Assembly: GCA_024225395.1 (NCBI GenBank)
Contig: JAAEMR010000010.1
Coordinates: forward strand, 62,001-126,000
Direction: 5' to 3'
DNA: 64,000 bases
Source: Gammaproteobacteria bacterium
Lineage (GTDB): Bacteria; Pseudomonadota; Gammaproteobacteria; GCA-001735895
Shown: piece by piece, positions 25,447-34,364 of the stretch
Numbering within the stretch: the stretch's first letter is position 1
How the letters are laid out: each line of letters begins with the position of its first letter
The notes under the pieces: generated by a model
Seen by the model: the letters and a program-made list of their open reading frames with translations, nothing else
Databases searched by the model: none
Told to the model about the DNA's origin: nothing
Translations under genes and position numbers: made by a program

Positions 25447-26379
25447 ATGAAATATAATAGTCGGCTGTTATTTGCTTTATTTTTATTGTTGCTGGGCAGT
25501 TTTTACCTTTTTTCAGATGGACTTGGAAACAGGGCAGTCAGGTCATCCAAAGAGCTATGGAATCTGGGGCATATAGTCTATTTTGCAGTGACGGTTTATT
25601 TGCTGGTAGAACTCAGGTTACTGAAAAGGTTCTCGTTGCCGGTTCAATGGCTGGCTTTGCTGATGTTGAGTCTGCTGTGGGGGACGTTGATTGAAGTGCT
25701 CCAGTACGATACGCAAAGAACCCCTGATCTGGCAGATATATTTAGAGACCTGACCGGCTGCCTGCTGGTTTTATCATTTCACCCGGCTTTATTAAAATTA
25801 TCGAGCTATTCGGGCCTGTTACTGATTCGACTACTGGTATCCCTGCTGTTAATTATTCAGTTGATACCGCTGAGTATTGCGTTGATTGATGAGACAATAG
25901 CGCGGCAGCAGTTTCCTGTCCTGTCTAATTTTGAAACGCCCTTTGAACTGGACAGGTGGAAAAAAACCGGGGAGATTGTTCAGCTGAACCCTGATCCTGA
26001 GAGTTTCCAGTTAAAAGTTGAGCTAACCACCAGTACTTATTCTGGTAACGGTTTGAAGTTTATGCCGTCAGACTGGCGGGGTTATAAGTCTGTAAAGTTA
26101 AAAATTTTCAACCCATCCGGTAAACCTCTCAAACTGGTGGTCAGGATTCATGATGTCGAACATGAAACAGATCCTGGTGCCTATGCGCATAGTGACCGGT
26201 TTAATACACGTGTAAAGTTGAATCAGGGTTGGAATGATATAACGATATCTTTAGTTAAAGTAGAATCAGCTCCGCGTAAACGAAAGATGGATCTGAGCCG
26301 GATTGCGGATATCAGCTTTTTTGCTGTCAGGTTGCCTGCACCCAGAGTTATTTACGTGGATAGCATCGGGTTGCAGTAA
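25447..26379 (+). CDS. VanZ-like membrane protein with C-terminal carbohydrate-binding-like domain
   Basis: A 310-residue protein. Residues 1-155 hold about five hydrophobic helices with the VanZ-like features HIVYFAVTVYL and TLIEVLQYDTQRTPDLADIFRDLTG (the conserved D..D...N-type region). After the last helix a beta-rich extracytoplasmic domain of about 145 residues follows (FETPFELDRWKKTGEIVQ ... LNQGWNDITI ... RIADISFFAVRLP), which resembles galactose-binding or CIA30-type jelly-roll domains. VanZ confers teicoplanin resistance in its original setting, but most family members are uncharacterised. The fusion suggests binding of glycan or peptidoglycan at the outer face of the inner membrane. 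Confidence 0.72.
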   Translation: MKYNSRLLFALFLLLLGSFYLFSDGLGNRAVRSSKELWNLGHIVYFAVTVYLLVELRLLKRFSLPVQWLALLMLSLLWGTLIEVLQYDTQRTPDLADIFRDLTGCLLVLSFHPALLKLSSYSGLLLIRLLVSLLLIIQLIPLSIALIDETIARQQFPVLSNFETPFELDRWKKTGEIVQLNPDPESFQLKVELTTSTYSGNGLKFMPSDWRGYKSVKLKIFNPSGKPLKLVVRIHDVEHETDPGAYAHSDRFNTRVKLNQGWNDITISLVKVESAPRKRKMDLSRIADISFFAVRLPAPRVIYVDSIGLQ

Positions 26380-26401
26380 GTTTGCCTGCTGACTTTTTCA
26401 G

Positions 26402-27403
26402 TTAGTAACTACGCTCCACAGCATAATCGGCCAGAAATAATAAAGCCTGTTTGGGTTGAGAATCAGGTAGACTGGAGATTGTTTTTTTAGCTTTCTCGGC
26501 ATGTTTGATGGCTTGTTGATGAGTGTATTGCAGAGACCCTGTCTGTTTTATGATTAGAGTAATTTCTTTAATCTTTTCCAGTCCCCCATTTTCAATGGCC
26601 CCACGAATCAAATCCCGTTGTTCTTCAGTTCCCTGTTGCATGGCATGAATAAGTGGAAGTGTTGGTTTTCCTTCGGCCAGGTCATCACCTACATTTTTAC
26701 CCAGTTTTTCGCTATCGGCTTCATAATCTAAAGCGTCATCGACCAGTTGAAAGGCTATGCCCAGGTGTTTTCCGTATTCGCCCAGTGCTTCAGAGCAGTT
26801 ATCGGAAGAATTGGAGATGATTGAACCTGTTTTACAGGCGGCTTCAAACAGGCAGGCAGTTTTGCTGTAGATAACCTGATGGTATTTCTCTTCAGAGGTA
26901 TCAGGGTCGTTAATATTGAGTAATTGCAGAACTTCACCCTGAGCGATAGTGTTGGTGGTGTCGGCCAGCAGATTCATTATTTGCATCGACTCAGCCAGCA
27001 CCATTAACTGGAAAGCTCGGGAGTAGAGATAATCACCCACCAGTACAGCGGCTTCATTGCCCCAGATTGTACTGGCGGTTTGTTCTCCACGGCGCATTTC
27101 TGATTCATCAACTACATCGTCGTGCAACAGCGTCGCGGTATGGATAAATTCAATAATTGCAGCCAGTAATGCATCTTTATTACCTTCGTAACCACAGGCT
27201 TTTGCCGCTAACATGACCAGCATCGGGCGCAAACGTTTTCCACCACTATGAATAATGTGCTGACTCAACTGGTTAATTAAAACCACCTCGGAACTTAAAT
27301 GCTGCTCAATAACTTCATTGACACGATTCATGTCAGTTTCGGTGAATTGCTTCAGGCTTTCCAGGGTAAAGGTTTCAGAAGGTGAATTAATGCTGATGCT
27401 CAT
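26402..27403 (-). CDS. ispB: Octaprenyl diphosphate synthase
   Basis: A 333-residue trans-prenyltransferase that builds the C40 side chain of ubiquinone and menaquinone from FPP and IPP. The substrate-binding GGKRLRP lies near residue 54, the first Asp-rich motif is LLHDDVVDE (near 93) and the second is LVDDALDYE (near 222). Length and pattern match IspB. In E. coli ispB is transcribed divergently from rplU; here rplU is only about 4 kb away but not adjacent, so the arrangement has been broken by sat and the zinc importer genes. Confidence 0.95.
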   Translation of the reverse strand: MSISINSPSETFTLESLKQFTETDMNRVNEVIEQHLSSEVVLINQLSQHIIHSGGKRLRPMLVMLAAKACGYEGNKDALLAAIIEFIHTATLLHDDVVDESEMRRGEQTASTIWGNEAAVLVGDYLYSRAFQLMVLAESMQIMNLLADTTNTIAQGEVLQLLNINDPDTSEEKYHQVIYSKTACLFEAACKTGSIISNSSDNCSEALGEYGKHLGIAFQLVDDALDYEADSEKLGKNVGDDLAEGKPTLPLIHAMQQGTEEQRDLIRGAIENGGLEKIKEITLIIKQTGSLQYTHQQAIKHAEKAKKTISSLPDSQPKQALLFLADYAVERSY

Positions 27404-27437
27404 GAGTTTTATCTTTGTTTATCCATAACAGTTTAGC

Positions 27438-27467
27438 AAAAAAAAGGGCGGTTTAAAAACCGCCCTT
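27438..27467 (-). terminator. Rho-independent terminator of sat
   Basis: The stem AAGGGCGGTTT/AAACCGCCCTT with a 2-base loop is followed on the minus strand by a T-run. It lies 24 bases past the sat stop codon and also just before the ispB start, so it separates the two genes. Confidence 0.92.
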
Positions 27468-27490
27468 CCGATATAACCAAGCTAATTAAA

Positions 27491-28678
27491 TTAACCCTGA
27501 TTCTGATAATGAGCTATCAGGATCTCGGCAACTTCAGGTCGTGAAAATTCTTTCGGTGGAGCTTCACCGTTAGCCAGCATTTCACGTACTTTAGTACCAG
27601 AAAGTAATACAAAATCTTCCTTCTCGTGATCAGGTGCTTCACACATCATCACAACTTTATCCAGTTTCTTGGACCATGCAGTGTGATCAGCATTAAAGAT
27701 TTCGATATCCAGAGCGCCAGCAGGAACTTCATCTTGAAAGATAGTCTGCGCATCGAATGCACCGTAGTAATCGCCAACACCCGCGTGGTCACGACCGATA
27801 ATGAAGTGCGTAGCACCCATGTTCTGACGGAAGTATGCGTGTAATACAGCTTCACGAGGACCGGCATATAACATGTCGAAACCGTAACCTGTAACCATTG
27901 CACTGTTAGGCGGGAAGTAAACTTCAACCATTTTACGAATAGCTGCATCACGTACAGGAGCAGGGATATCTCCCGGCTTCAGTTTTCCTAACAGCATGTG
28001 GATAACCAGGCCGTCACAATCTAAACGATCCATGGCCATGTGGCATAACTCTTCGTGTGCCAGGTGCATTGGGTTACGAGTCTGGAATGCAACAATCTTT
28101 TTCCATCCGCGTTCAGCGATTTCGTTACGAATTTCAACAGCTGTACGGAACGTATCAGGGAATTCATCGATGAAGTAACTGAAATGTAGAACCTGGATAG
28201 GACCGGAAACAGCAACCTTACCCTGACCATTGAAAGCTGCAACACCAGGGTGCTCAGCATCATCAGTGCGGTAAACTTTATCAGTCATCACTGCCATTTG
28301 CTCTGCTGAAACAGTTTCGATGTTTTCAACATCCATAACAGCCAGAACAGGGTTTCCTTCCATATTTGGATCACGTAGAGCAATACGCTTTGCATCACCG
28401 ATAGCATCAGCACTTTCGAGCAGGCATAAAACAGGAACAGGGAAAAATGAACCGTCAGTCAGGGTCATTGTTTCGGCAGCGCCCATAGCGTCAGCAACGT
28501 TCATGAAGCCTTTAAGCGGGTTGAAATAACCTGCACCCATCATGACTGCATTACCTGCAGCCTGTGAGCTAATAGTAACAGAAGGCAGAGTTTCTGCTTC
28601 TTTTGCTAGTTTAGAATGTTCTTCAGTATCGTAGACAAAACGAGGGTCTAACTCGTTGGAACCAACTGGTTTAATCAT
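27491..28678 (-). CDS. sat: ATP sulfurylase (sulfate adenylyltransferase, stand-alone Sat)
   Basis: About 395 residues when translated from the ATG at 28678, which has a GGAGG ribosome binding site; a longer frame upstream has none. The active-site motifs are TRNPMHLAHE (the QxRNP/HxxH region) and GRDHAGVGDYY. This homomeric type interconverts sulfate plus ATP and APS plus PPi. In sulfur oxidisers it runs toward ATP, the final step of sulfite oxidation through APS reductase. No aprBA, cysDN or APS kinase gene is in the window, so direction is an inference from the enzyme type. A hairpin lies in its leader (28708-28739) and a strong terminator follows. Confidence 0.93.
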   Translation of the reverse strand: MIKPVGSNELDPRFVYDTEEHSKLAKEAETLPSVTISSQAAGNAVMMGAGYFNPLKGFMNVADAMGAAETMTLTDGSFFPVPVLCLLESADAIGDAKRIALRDPNMEGNPVLAVMDVENIETVSAEQMAVMTDKVYRTDDAEHPGVAAFNGQGKVAVSGPIQVLHFSYFIDEFPDTFRTAVEIRNEIAERGWKKIVAFQTRNPMHLAHEELCHMAMDRLDCDGLVIHMLLGKLKPGDIPAPVRDAAIRKMVEVYFPPNSAMVTGYGFDMLYAGPREAVLHAYFRQNMGATHFIIGRDHAGVGDYYGAFDAQTIFQDEVPAGALDIEIFNADHTAWSKKLDKVVMMCEAPDHEKEDFVLLSGTKVREMLANGEAPPKEFSRPEVAEILIAHYQNQG

Positions 28679-28707
28679 GGGAATCCTCCAGATTTTGGGA
28701 TAAAAAT

Positions 28708-28739
28708 ATGCTCTCGTGATATAAATCAAGAGCGAGCAT
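28708..28739. promoter_or_regulatory. Inverted repeat in the sat leader
   Basis: ATGCTCT..TGAT at 28708-28720 is matched inverted by ATCA.AGCGAGCAT at about 28725-28739. It lies 30-60 bases before the sat start codon, so it may be an operator or an mRNA hairpin. Only the symmetry supports it. Confidence 0.35.
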
Positions 28740-28834
28740 GCCTGAAAATGGCTGGCAGATTAACTGTCTGACTGTTCAGATGCAAACGTATCTCTCTATG
28801 CCTTGATAGAGGTCATTTATACAAAAGATTTAAT

Positions 28835-29680
28835 TCACCGGCAGTTGGAGAGTTTGGTAACGATGTTATCGAGTAAATCCATAACTGATTGATGGCTATT
28901 CCGTTCGTTTAGCAAGTTGATGGCGACTGTTTCCAGCTGGAACTTATTCACTATTTGTTGTGCCTGTTGACTGAGAGGTAATGACGTGACAACCAGGCAT
29001 TTTGCCGGTGTTTGCTTCAATTGCTGATGTAATCTGGAGATTTGTTTAATGCTGCTGCCTTGGTCATGGCTATTTCTCAGGCTGCCAATATTTTTCAATC
29101 CGAAACTCTGTTCAAAATAAGCCAGGAACTGATGGTCAAGAATGTAGCGGGGTTTGCTGTCTGTTAACTGTTGTTGTGACAGGGTTTTCCAGCGTGAGGC
29201 TTTATTCGACAGATTTTGTAAGTTGTTAGCATAAAGTGTTTTATTCTCAGGATCTAGAATGGATAATTTGAGAGTTATTGACTGTGCGATGAGTAAAACA
29301 TTTTCGGGACTGAGCCAGATATGCCCGTCGATCGAGTGATGATCTTCAATCAGATGACTTTGCGGCAGGTGGTGAACCAGCTCCAGCTTTTCAGTATCAG
29401 CTGGTAAAATATTTTGTAGCCGATTCAGGCCGGTTTCAAATTCGTTACTGACCCAGATTAGCAAATCTGATTGTGTCGCTAATTTTAATTGCGAAGGTTT
29501 GAGCTGAAAATGATGGGGTGACTGATCGCTTTGTATCAGCAGGTCAGAATTGCCGGTTCCACTCATGATTTCATCGGCAATGAGCTGGATAGGGTGAATG
29601 GATGTGACGACTTTAAGCTTGCTGTCGGCCAGCAACTGAAGAGGTAATAACAGAAAAATAAGAGATAATAAAAAAGGCAT
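28835..29680 (-). CDS. znuA: Zinc ABC transporter substrate-binding protein
   Basis: A 281-residue periplasmic binding protein with a signal peptide ending LLAD near residue 19. Metal ligands are placed as in cluster A-I proteins: QSPHHFQLKPS (His near 57), the His-rich loop HHLPQSHLIEDHHSIDGHIWLSP (near 102-124), ILDHQFLAYFEQ (His near 183), and a C-terminal acidic/His region. The His-rich stretch is the usual zinc-specific feature of ZnuA. It is divergent from znuC with a Zur-like palindrome between them, so the three genes form one zinc regulon unit. Confidence 0.93.
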   Translation of the reverse strand: MPFLLSLIFLLLPLQLLADSKLKVVTSIHPIQLIADEIMSGTGNSDLLIQSDQSPHHFQLKPSQLKLATQSDLLIWVSNEFETGLNRLQNILPADTEKLELVHHLPQSHLIEDHHSIDGHIWLSPENVLLIAQSITLKLSILDPENKTLYANNLQNLSNKASRWKTLSQQQLTDSKPRYILDHQFLAYFEQSFGLKNIGSLRNSHDQGSSIKQISRLHQQLKQTPAKCLVVTSLPLSQQAQQIVNKFQLETVAINLLNERNSHQSVMDLLDNIVTKLSNCR

Positions 29681-29698
29681 ACTACAGAACAGTTAAAA

Positions 29699-29721
29699 TA
29701 ATGTCATAATATTATACTTTA
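29699..29721. promoter_or_regulatory. Zur-box-like palindrome
   Basis: A 23-base site with the perfect core ATAATATTAT resembles the gammaproteobacterial Zur consensus GAAATGTTATAnTATAACATTTC (matching ATGT.ATAATAT.A.A.TT). It sits between the divergent znuA and znuC genes, where a zinc-dependent repressor would control both. Confidence 0.7.
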
Positions 29722-29747
29722 AAAATACTGATTTGGTCGTGTTAAGA

Positions 29748-30512
29748 ATGCCGCTGGTAACAACAAAAAATATTCATTATAAAATTGGTGACAGGCATAT
29801 TTTGCGTGATATCAATTTTGTACTGGAGTCAGGCCAGATCACCACTGTTATTGGTCCGAATGGGGCCGGTAAATCTTCACTGGTCAATATTGTTATCGGA
29901 TTAAATACGCAGTTTGAAGGGCAAGTTGAACGTATGCCCGGGCTGACTATCGGTTATCTTCCGCAAAATTCGAAAATTAATCCGTTAATGCCAATTACGG
30001 TAAAGCGTTTGATGTCGTTAACCCGAAAGGTTTCTGATCAACAGTTGCTTCAGGCGCTGGAAAAAACCGGCGTAGCTTCACTGTTAAATCAGCAGGTTAA
30101 AAGTTTATCCGGTGGTGAAACACAGCGGGTCATGCTGGCTAGAGCGATATTGGGCAAACCTGACCTGCTGGTGCTGGATGAGCCGACTGCGGGTGTCGAT
30201 GTCACCGGCGAAATAGAAATGTATGAGCTGATCGCGCAAATTCGTGATGGCAGTGGCTGTGCCATTTTAATGGTGTCACACGATCTGCATCTGGTGATGT
30301 CTAAAACAGATCAGGTTTTGTGTCTGAATCAACATCTGTGCTGTTCGGGTAAACCGGAATCAGTGAGTAAGCATCCCGAATATCTGGCGTTGTTCGGTGA
30401 TAAAACCGAATCCATTGCCGTTTATACGCACCATCATGATCATGTGCATAGCCTGGATGGCGGTTGTGAAGGCTGTGTGCACAATGCGGAAAACACTGAT
30501 CATGCTGGATGA
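29748..30512 (+). CDS. znuC: Zinc ABC transporter ATP-binding protein
   Basis: About 254 residues from the ATG at 29748 (MPLVTTKNIHY); a TTG five codons upstream is unlikely. Walker A is GPNGAGKSS, the signature LSGGETQRV, Walker B LLVLDEPTAGVD, and the switch His is in MVSHDLHLVM. The C-terminus is His-rich (YTHHHDHVHSLDGGCEGC), a feature common in ZnuC. It energises the ZnuB channel; its last codons overlap znuB by 11 bases. Confidence 0.94.
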   Translation: MPLVTTKNIHYKIGDRHILRDINFVLESGQITTVIGPNGAGKSSLVNIVIGLNTQFEGQVERMPGLTIGYLPQNSKINPLMPITVKRLMSLTRKVSDQQLLQALEKTGVASLLNQQVKSLSGGETQRVMLARAILGKPDLLVLDEPTAGVDVTGEIEMYELIAQIRDGSGCAILMVSHDLHLVMSKTDQVLCLNQHLCCSGKPESVSKHPEYLALFGDKTESIAVYTHHHDHVHSLDGGCEGCVHNAENTDHAG

Positions 30513-31305
30513 TTTTCTGATTCGCAGTTTGCTAGCGGGTGCTTTAATGGTGCTGGTGGCAGCTCCCATGGGTTGCCTGATGGTGTGGCAACGGCTGGCG
30601 TTTCTGGCAGATACTCTGGGGCATGCTTCAGTGTTAGGCGTTGCACTGGGATTGATGATGTCACTTCACCCGATGGTGGGTGTGCTTATTGTCATTTTAG
30701 TGATAATGCTAATTGTGTCTCAATCGATGGGGGGTAAGCCTGTGGCCATGTCAGAGTCGGTACTGGCGATTATTTCTCATACCGGGCTTGCTGCGGGGAT
30801 CCTGTTATTAAGCCTTACAGGGGCAGCTAATATCAGTCTTGAAGCGATTCTGTTTGGAGATTTGCTGGCCACTTCTATGAGTGATCTCGGTTTTATTGCA
30901 TTGACTGTTTTTATATTGTTATTTTTACTGTGGCAGCACTGGACTTCTTTTGTTGCTGTGTCTGTCAGCCCTGAAATTGCGCAGGCAGAAGGCATTCCTG
31001 TTCAAAAGGTTCAATTTATTCTATATTTAATGATTGCACTGTTAATAGCCGTAATGATGAAAGTGATGGGTGTTTTATTAATCGGCGCTATGCTGGTGAT
31101 ACCGGTGAATGCGGCCAGAGTGTTTAGTCGTGGCCCTGAACAAATGATGGTAATTAGTCTGTTTTTTGGTTTAATGTCATTACTTTCAGGCATGTTTATG
31201 TCCTGGCAATATGACTTACAGACGGGTCCTGCCATTGTTGTGATGGCTGCAGTCTGGTTATTATTGTCATTATTTATTAAAAAGCTGAATAAAACATTGA
31301 CCTGA
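30502..31305 (+). CDS. znuB: Zinc ABC transporter permease
   Basis: A 267-residue inner-membrane protein with seven to nine hydrophobic helices of the ABC-3 family. The start MLDDFLIRSLLAGALM at 30502 overlaps the end of znuC; longer readings of the frame run back into znuC and are not real. Conserved features include GCLMVWQRLAFLADTLGHASVLGVALG and VKVMGVLLIGAMLVIPVNAAR. A terminator follows 8 bases past the stop. Confidence 0.93.
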   Translation: MLDDFLIRSLLAGALMVLVAAPMGCLMVWQRLAFLADTLGHASVLGVALGLMMSLHPMVGVLIVILVIMLIVSQSMGGKPVAMSESVLAIISHTGLAAGILLLSLTGAANISLEAILFGDLLATSMSDLGFIALTVFILLFLLWQHWTSFVAVSVSPEIAQAEGIPVQKVQFILYLMIALLIAVMMKVMGVLLIGAMLVIPVNAARVFSRGPEQMMVISLFFGLMSLLSGMFMSWQYDLQTGPAIVVMAAVWLLLSLFIKKLNKTLT

Positions 31306-31312
31306 CAGGCCA

Positions 31313-31338
31313 GGGCGGATAAAATCTGCGCCCTTTTT
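31313..31338 (+). terminator. Terminator after znuB, before rplU
   Basis: GGGCGGAT and ATCTGCGCCC form a G+C-rich hairpin with a small bulge followed by TTTTT. It should end znuCB transcripts, or act in the rplU leader. Confidence 0.75.
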
Positions 31339-31364
31339 GAAGATCGATTTGGAGTAACATCAGA

Positions 31365-31676
31365 ATGTATGCTGTCATCGCTACTGGCGGAAAACAGTAC
31401 CGTGTCACCGAAGGTGAGACATTAAAGGTAGAGAAATTAGCAGGCGAAGAAGGTTCTGAAGTTGAACTGGATCAGGTCTTAATGATTGCAGATGGTGAAA
31501 ATATCCAGGTCGGTTCTCCGGCTCTAGATAATGGTTCCGTCACAGCGACAATTAAATCTCATGGTCGCCACAAAAAAGTCGGTATCATAAAGTTCCGTCG
31601 TCGTAAGCATCATCGTAAGCAGATGGGCCATCGTCAGAGCTACACTGAAATCGAAATTTCAAAAATTCAGGCATAG
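31365..31676 (+). CDS. rplU: 50S ribosomal protein L21
   Basis: A 103-residue protein with the standard start [18 protein letters not shown] and the C-terminal basic run [17 protein letters not shown], identical in layout to bacterial L21. GGAGT precedes the ATG. It binds 23S rRNA in the large subunit and is cotranscribed with rpmA 14 bases downstream. Confidence 0.99.
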   Translation: MYAVIATGGKQYRVTEGETLKVEKLAGEEGSEVELDQVLMIADGENIQVGSPALDNGSVTATIKSHGRHKKVGIIKFRRRKHHRKQMGHRQSYTEIEISKIQA

Positions 31677-31690
31677 GACGGTTTTAAGCT

Positions 31691-31948
31691 ATGGCACATA
31701 AGAAAGCGGCGGGCTCCACCCGTAACGGTCGTGACTCGCAGTCAAAAAGACTGGGTGTTAAGAAATTTGGCGGCGAAGTAGTTGTTGCTGGAAATATTAT
31801 TGTTCGTCAGCGTGGTACTAAAATGCACGCTGGTGATAACGTAGGTATTGGTAAAGACCATACTCTTTTTGCGAAAGCAGATGGAAATGTTGAGTTCAAG
31901 ACTCAAGGTCGTCATAACCGTACTTTCGTTAACGTGGTAACTGCTTAG
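31691..31948 (+). CDS. rpmA: 50S ribosomal protein L27
   Basis: An 85-residue protein starting [24 protein letters not shown], the conserved L27 N-terminus that reaches the peptidyl-transferase centre. The body contains [33 protein letters not shown] textbook terminator follows. Confidence 0.99.
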   Translation: MAHKKAAGSTRNGRDSQSKRLGVKKFGGEVVVAGNIIVRQRGTKMHAGDNVGIGKDHTLFAKADGNVEFKTQGRHNRTFVNVVTA

Positions 31949-31972
31949 TTTTTAGTTACTTCGTAATGAATC

Positions 31973-32002
31973 AAAAAACCCCGCTTTTGCGGGGTTTTTT
32001 TT
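31973..32002 (+). terminator. Rho-independent terminator of rplU-rpmA
   Basis: AAAAAACCCCGC, loop TTTT, GCGGGGTTTTTTTT: a perfect stem with T-run 25 bases past the rpmA stop. Confidence 0.97.
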
Positions 32003-32445
32003 GTTTGAAATTTATCATCTGAAATTTTTCACACACCAGGGTTTTCATTACTTCGTAGCTGCTACTTATTACGGGTGCGAGTTACTTCTTTGCAACAGCA
32101 AAAAGAAGAAACCAGCAAGCGCCGCCCCATCAAGCCCTTTACTCGTAAAAATAGTGCTCAGCTCGTGGTCGGTACTGAAGCGGGGCCAACCGCTCAGTAC
32201 CTCAAATGGCAACCTTGCCATTTGACCCGGGGCTGAACACAATTTTTCCACGGGCTTGAAAGGGGAGGGAGAGTCAAGATCCCTAACATTACGATCTTGA
32301 CTTGTACCACCCTGAGCATGTGAAATAAATTCAGGTTAGAGGCAATAAAGTATGAAACAATCTTGGAATTCTAAATTCTGGAACTATCTAAAACCATTAC
32401 CATCAAATCAGTAGTTTTAACTCAATACTAAAAGAGGAAAGAGCT
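32003..32445. other. Intergenic stretch with decayed dispersed element
   Basis: Bases 32091-32112 form the hairpin GTTACTTCTTTGC against GCAAAaAGAAGaAAC. They are followed by sequence (CCAGCAAGCGCCGCCCC...) resembling the widespread 'GTTACTTCTTTGC' intergenic repeats of gammaproteobacteria. At 32273-32301 a perfect 9-bp inverted repeat GTCAAGATC/GATCTTGAC with an 11-base loop is seen. Short frames here are probably not genes. The last 80 bases should contain the moxR operon promoter. Confidence 0.55.
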
Positions 32446-33414
32446 TTGTCACACCAGGCCAGTTTTCAAAAATTAAAGGAATACGCCCAAAGCCAGATCA
32501 TCGGACAGCCAAAATTGATCAATCGATTAATGATAGCGCTACTCGCAGATGGTCATCTGTTGGTGGAAGGTGCTCCCGGCCTGGCCAAAACCCGTGCCAT
32601 TAAAGTGCTCGGCGATTGCATCGAAGGTGATTTTCATCGGGTCCAGTTTACCCCGGACTTATTACCCGCTGATTTAACCGGCACCGATATTTACCGTCCT
32701 CAGGATGGTAGTTTCAAATTTCAACAGGGCCCGCTATTTCATAATTTAATCCTTGCGGATGAAATTAACCGTGCTCCAGCCAAAGTACAATCGGCGTTGC
32801 TCGAAGCCATGGCTGAGCGTCAAATTACAGTAGGTTCCAAAACCTATACATTGCCTTCTCTATTTCTGGTCATGGCAACGCAGAACCCGATAGAGCAGGA
32901 AGGTACGTATCCATTGCCGGAAGCGCAGCTCGATCGCTTTCTGATGCACGTGACCATTGAATACCCAGATGCTCAGGCCGAGAAAGAGATATTACATTTA
33001 AACCGTAATGAAGCGCGTCAGGATTATTCAGAGCCATCTACTGAAAGCATTGTTATTTCACAAAGTGATTTGTTTTCGGCTCGTGATGAAGTACTGGATG
33101 TGCACATGACCGAAAACCTGGAGACCTACTTACTGGAACTGGTGCTTGCTACGCGTAAGCCGGAAGCCTATGGAAAGGATTTGGAAAACTGGCTGGAATA
33201 TGGGGCAAGCCCTCGAGCCAGTATCGCGCTGGATCGGTGCGCTCGAACTTATGCATGGCTGGATAACCGGGATTATGTGACGCCGGATGATATTCAGGCG
33301 ATAGCCTTTGATGTGTTACGCCATCGTATAATTCTCAGTTATGAGGCTGAAGCGGAAGGCATTACGACTGATCGATTTATTAATGAACTGATCCATCGGG
33401 TTGCTGTTCCCTAG
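32446..33414 (+). CDS. MoxR-family AAA+ ATPase
   Basis: A 322-residue MoxR ATPase translated from a TTG with a strong GAGG ribosome binding site. Walker A is EGAPGLAKT, Walker B is LILADEINRAPAK, and sensor 1 is MATQNPIEQEG followed by YPLPEAQLDRF, all typical of MoxR proteins. They act as chaperones, inserting or remodelling von Willebrand factor A partners. Here the partners are the VWA proteins encoded downstream. It is the first gene of a six-gene run with gaps of a few bases or overlaps. Confidence 0.93.
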   Translation: MSHQASFQKLKEYAQSQIIGQPKLINRLMIALLADGHLLVEGAPGLAKTRAIKVLGDCIEGDFHRVQFTPDLLPADLTGTDIYRPQDGSFKFQQGPLFHNLILADEINRAPAKVQSALLEAMAERQITVGSKTYTLPSLFLVMATQNPIEQEGTYPLPEAQLDRFLMHVTIEYPDAQAEKEILHLNRNEARQDYSEPSTESIVISQSDLFSARDEVLDVHMTENLETYLLELVLATRKPEAYGKDLENWLEYGASPRASIALDRCARTYAWLDNRDYVTPDDIQAIAFDVLRHRIILSYEAEAEGITTDRFINELIHRVAVP

Positions 33415-33416
33415 CG

Positions 33417-34364
33417 ATGAATCAACCGGTTCAAAACATGAATAGTGATGATGGCATTATTCATATCAGCCAGTCACGTCTGATTGCCCTGCAGCAGGAT
33501 GCGCGTCTGTTGCGTAAGAAAAAGCCTAAGATTCGATCTCATTTTAATGGTGGGTTCCTGTCGGCTTTAAAAGGCCGGGGCATGGAATACGATGAATCAC
33601 GTCCTTATCAGCCTGGTGATGATGTGCGTAACATGGACTGGCGGGTAACGGCCAGAACCAACAAACCTTATAGCAAAGTATTTCGAGAAGAACGAGAACG
33701 CCCCGTGCTGTTATGGGTGGATTTTCGTTCACCGATGTTTTTTGGCACTCAGCAATGTTTTAAATCCGTTCTGGCTGCAAAAGTGGCTGCACTGCTAGCC
33801 TGGAAATCCAGTCAGCAGGGTGATCGCCTGGGTGCGTTACTTTTTTCTGAATTTGAACACCTGGAAATCAGACCAAGAGGCGGTAAATCTTCAGCCTTGC
33901 AACTGGTTAAAAATTTATCTGAATTCAGTATTCAGTCAACTCAAAAGCCTCATCTGGCGGATCAAAACAAACGTGATTCAAGGCATGCGTTAAATCGTTT
34001 ATTACACGTCACCCGGCCGGGTAGCCTGATTTATTTAATCAGTGATTTTAGAAATATGTCCAGTCAGTTTGAGTCAACATTAAGCCGCTTAAGCCGACAT
34101 AATGAACTGGAACTTATTCAACTGTCAGACCCCCTGGAAACGCAGTTACCGGCTGATGGTTATTATCGGGTGACGGATGGTTCGACTGAAACTGAGGTTA
34201 ATGCTTTTAATAAAATGAGCAGGCTGAATTATCATCAACGTTTTACGCAGCATCAGGAAAACTTGAAGACTCTATGCAAAAAAACAGGGGTACGTTACCT
34301 GTCGCTGTCGACTGATCAGGTTTTACTGGATGGGTTGATGCAAAGAAACAGCGGTATGCGCTAA
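33417..34364 (+). CDS. DUF58 protein
   Basis: A 315-residue cytoplasmic protein starting 2 bases after moxR. The conserved DUF58 region GRGMEYDESRPYQPGDDVRNMDWRVTARTNKPYSKVFREERERPVLLWVD is at about residues 57-105. The C-terminal half is a VWA-like fold (IYLISDFRNM, LELIQLSDPLE). DUF58 proteins accompany MoxR in almost every such operon; their precise role is not known to me. Confidence 0.92.
   Translation: MNQPVQNMNSDDGIIHISQSRLIALQQDARLLRKKKPKIRSHFNGGFLSALKGRGMEYDESRPYQPGDDVRNMDWRVTARTNKPYSKVFREERERPVLLWVDFRSPMFFGTQQCFKSVLAAKVAALLAWKSSQQGDRLGALLFSEFEHLEIRPRGGKSSALQLVKNLSEFSIQSTQKPHLADQNKRDSRHALNRLLHVTRPGSLIYLISDFRNMSSQFESTLSRLSRHNELELIQLSDPLETQLPADGYYRVTDGSTETEVNAFNKMSRLNYHQRFTQHQENLKTLCKKTGVRYLSLSTDQVLLDGLMQRNSGMR

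Noticed and set aside
32001-32251. Two overlapping frames of 60-74 codons on opposite strands
   Set aside because: They lie in a decayed intergenic element, have no ribosome binding sites and no recognisable products.
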